Assembly (NCBI RefSeq): GCF_900172315.1
Contig: NZ_FWFV01000001.1
Span: forward strand, 558,001-622,000
Direction of reading: 5' to 3'
Source of the DNA: Palleronia marisminoris
Lineage (GTDB): Bacteria; Pseudomonadota; Alphaproteobacteria; Rhodobacterales; Rhodobacteraceae
DNA length: 64,000 nt
Position numbers and translations under genes: made by a program. Of this stretch, positions 62,068 through 64,000 are shown piece after piece; positions within the stretch are counted from its first letter, which is position 1; the number at the start of each line of letters is the position of its first letter. Under the pieces are notes generated by a model, which saw only the letters and a program-made list of their open reading frames with translations, ran no database searches and was not told the DNA's origin.

Positions 62068-64000
62068 ATGTAAGTCGGGTCCTGCGCAAGTCGGGCCGCC
62101 GCTCTATGTCGATCCGTCCATCGACCTGCGCCGCGGACATCTGCATCAGCGTGGAGCCGAAGCCGGTCATCTCGTTATGTTGGCGAACGGTCGGCTCGTC
62201 GTAGTGTTCCACCCAGTCGAGTTGAATCTCGTCCCTGTCACCCGAACGCCACGTCACCGACAGCCGACCCTCTGCCGGGCCGAGAACGCCGTACTTGGCG
62301 GCATTCGTCGCCAGTTCGTGGAACAGCAGGGACAGGGCGGTCAGGGTTTCGGGCGAAACCTCGACCGGGGGGCCGTCGACGTCGATCCGGGCGTGGCCGT
62401 CGAAGGGCTCGATCGCGCTGCGCACCGCATCGCCCAGGGTCAGCGCCGTGCCCACGGGAGCTTGGTGGGTCAGGTTGTGCGATCGGGCCAACGCACCGAT
62501 CCGGGCGGTGACCCCGTCGACGAGATCACGCACCGACCCGGCCGACATGCCCGCGATGCGCACCATGCCCGAAATGATCGAGAACAGGTTCTTCACCCGG
62601 TGGTTCATCTCGTGCAGCATGATCTCGCGCACGCGCTTGGCCTCTTCGGCCTCGGTGACGTCGAAGATCACGCCCAGCGTCCGCATACCCTGGTTACGGG
62701 CGATCCGGCGGCCGACCATGCGCACGCTGCGCTCGCTATGCGCGCCGTTGGCCTGTTCGAAGGTCAGGCCGAAGGGAAGGACGGTACTGCCCTCGCGCAG
62801 GATCCCGGCGGCGTCCCGGCGCGTCTCTTCCGGCACCCGCTCGAGAAACGCGGCGAGCGGCATCTCGTCCGCGTCGAGCGCCAGCAGCGACGAGGCGGTG
62901 TGGTCGAAATGGATGTGCCGGCCGTCGCGCGACAGTTCCCACACGCCCAGCTCGGCCACGTCGAGCGCGAGGCGCAGGCGCTCGCCCTCGGCCCTCAGGT
63001 CGTCCTCGAGCTGCAGCGCGTCGGTCAGTTCGCTGAAGACCAGCGTCACGCCCGCCACCTGTTGGTCGCGGGCACGGTAGGGGGTGACGAACAGCGACCA
63101 GGTGCGCTGCTCGGCCTGGTTCTGGATCTGCAGGCGCTGGTCCTGCTCGGTCTCGATGACGGTCTCGATCACGTCGAGTATCTTGTCCGAGTCCTCGATA
63201 TTGCAGGTCATCTCGGCCAGGGGGCGGCCGCGATCGACGGGGCGCAGCGGGTAGATCGACTGGATCGCGCCGGTGAAGTTGCGGATCCGGCGGTCGAGGT
63301 CCAGCACCACCAGCGGCAGCGCCGTCGAGGCGAAGAAGTTCGACAGGTCGGCATTGGCGACCGACAGTTCGTCCACCTTGTCCTTCAACTCGTCGTTGAC
63401 GGTCGCGAGCTCTTCGTTCGTCGACTGAAGCTCCTCGTTCATCGACATCATTTCTTCGTTCGAGCTTTTCAGCTCTTCGTTCGCGGTCTCGAGTTCCTCG
63501 ACCGTGATGTGCAGCCGCGCGCGGGTCGAGCGCAGCTCGTCCTCGAGGCTCTGGACATGGCTGTCGCCCGGGGCGACGTCGTCGAGATCGTCCTCGTGCA
63601 GCGGGTCGAACCGGCCGCGTTCGCGGAACACCAGAAGCACCGTGCCGTCCTTCAGCGGATCGGCGACCAGGTCGAACGGCTGGCGCCCCACATCCGAGGT
63701 CGCGACCAGATCGCGGCTGATCGTGCGCCGCTGGGTCCGGGCAGCCTGACGGACGGCGGACGAGATCGCCTCGCGCACGCCCGGCCGCGCGATCGAGGCG
63801 GCGTACTGGGTGTTCCGCTCGCCCGGCGCAATCTCGAGATAGCGACCCAGCTTGCCGGTTGAGCCCAGCACCTCGCCCTGCCCCGTCACCAGCAGCGTCG
63901 CCGGCCCGTAGGTTTCCAGGATGCGCTCGGTCGCCGTATTGTCTGCCCAGGCGACGCGGGTGGCCTTGCCATCGGATTCGTCCGCGTTGCGCCGCCACGT
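62051..64000 (-). CDS. PAS-domain sensor histidine kinase (HisKA_2/HWE type) with CheR-like N-terminal part, 5' partial
   Basis: The frame stays open to the window end, so at least 649 residues are encoded and the start lies outside. The visible N-terminal part (ERILETYGPATLLVTGQGEV, then YLEIAPGERNTQYAASIARP) and the long coiled coil with repeated EEL/NEE heptads (SNEEMMSMNEELQSTNEELA) are what I know from CheB/CheR-PAS-kinase fusion proteins. Two PAS regions follow at about the middle (TALPLVVLDLDRRIRNF and VAELGVWELSRDGRHIHF). The kinase core has HEMNHRVKNLFSIISGMVRI, the HisKA_2/HWE phospho-acceptor histidine, and FHELATNAAKYGVL as N-box. It overlaps the response regulator gene by 17 bases. 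Confidence 0.85.
   Translation of the reverse strand, partial: TWRRNADESDGKATRVAWADNTATERILETYGPATLLVTGQGEVLGSTGKLGRYLEIAPGERNTQYAASIARPGVREAISSAVRQAARTQRRTISRDLVATSDVGRQPFDLVADPLKDGTVLLVFRERGRFDPLHEDDLDDVAPGDSHVQSLEDELRSTRARLHITVEELETANEELKSSNEEMMSMNEELQSTNEELATVNDELKDKVDELSVANADLSNFFASTALPLVVLDLDRRIRNFTGAIQSIYPLRPVDRGRPLAEMTCNIEDSDKILDVIETVIETEQDQRLQIQNQAEQRTWSLFVTPYRARDQQVAGVTLVFSELTDALQLEDDLRAEGERLRLALDVAELGVWELSRDGRHIHFDHTASSLLALDADEMPLAAFLERVPEETRRDAAGILREGSTVLPFGLTFEQANGAHSERSVRMVGRRIARNQGMRTLGVIFDVTEAEEAKRVREIMLHEMNHRVKNLFSIISGMVRIAGMSAGSVRDLVDGVTARIGALARSHNLTHQAPVGTALTLGDAVRSAIEPFDGHARIDVDGPPVEVSPETLTALSLLFHELATNAAKYGVLGPAEGRLSVTWRSGDRDEIQLDWVEHYDEPTVRQHNEMTGFGSTLMQMSAAQVDGRIDIERRPDLRRTRLTYERHS

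Overview
The window is a GC-rich, tightly packed chromosomal segment with the gene content of an alphaproteobacterium, most likely a member of the Rhodobacteraceae (Roseobacter group). The indicators are an NDUFA12-type complex I protein next to a DUF2155 protein, a bifunctional PutA with a divergent Lrp-type PutR, MmsA beside a divergent LysR gene, a single-domain response regulator overlapping a HisKA_2/HWE-type kinase, and short proteins of families common in that group (DUF1127, DUF1989, DUF6280-like). I see no insertion sequence, prophage, CRISPR array, integrase or rRNA. One tRNA gene, tRNA-Val(TAC), is present. Base composition and codon use look uniform, so nothing obvious suggests a recent island.

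Layout. 1-5.0 kb: the end of a DmsC-like membrane anchor, then a coupled sugar-acid operon (2-dehydro-3-deoxygalactonokinase, KDPGal aldolase, SMP-30 lactonase), a periplasmic SH3/glycine-zipper protein on the other strand, and galactose mutarotase. Together these fit a De Ley-Doudoroff galactose/galactonate route. 5.0-7.6 kb: acetyltransferase, tRNA-Val, coaD, a CBS-domain protein and a LysR regulator divergent from mmsA (valine/inositol catabolism). The regulator and mmsA are separated by a striking pair of inverted 10-mers. 9.2-15.5 kb: small conserved protein, cytochrome P450, DUF1989 protein with a small lipoprotein, accB-accC-aat, then DUF2155 and NDUFA12. 15.5-24.5 kb: RidA, clpX, clpP, glpD-glpK, a membrane protein, mgtE with 5-FTHF cyclo-ligase. 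24.6-30.8 kb: two purine deaminases facing each other, hisN, an XRE regulator, a LysR regulator divergent from a DUF1127 protein, and a BI-1 family membrane protein.

30.8-41.1 kb: orphan sensor kinase, an exported protein made of 18 perfectly phased MORN repeats, luciferase-like oxidoreductase, two SDR enzymes, metG-rpe, suhB, GFA-family protein and rhomboid protease. 41.2-55.6 kb: putA/putR, aldo-keto reductase, nitronate monooxygenase, valS with a HisC-like aminotransferase, a tiny membrane protein, GNAT with a class V aminotransferase, ygfZ, a fructosamine-kinase-family protein and efp. 55.8-64 kb: DUF6280-like protein, an unrecognised Cys-rich protein divergent from a coupled micro-protein/sodium-solute symporter pair, a copA-cueR copper operon with a readable CueR-type promoter, and a response regulator overlapping a large PAS/HWE-type sensor kinase that runs off the end of the window.

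Most of the window is ordinary core metabolism. I did not find an unmistakable new system. The most interesting items are the paired mmsA/LysR operators, the MORN array, the micro-protein coupled to the SSS transporter and its Cys-rich divergent neighbour, a hairpin covering a ribosome-binding site, and oddities in MetG and ValS. Many genes overlap by ATGA or GTGA, so translational coupling is the rule here. Start sites were chosen by ribosome-binding-site spacing and family alignment from memory; family names rest on motif recognition, not on database searches.
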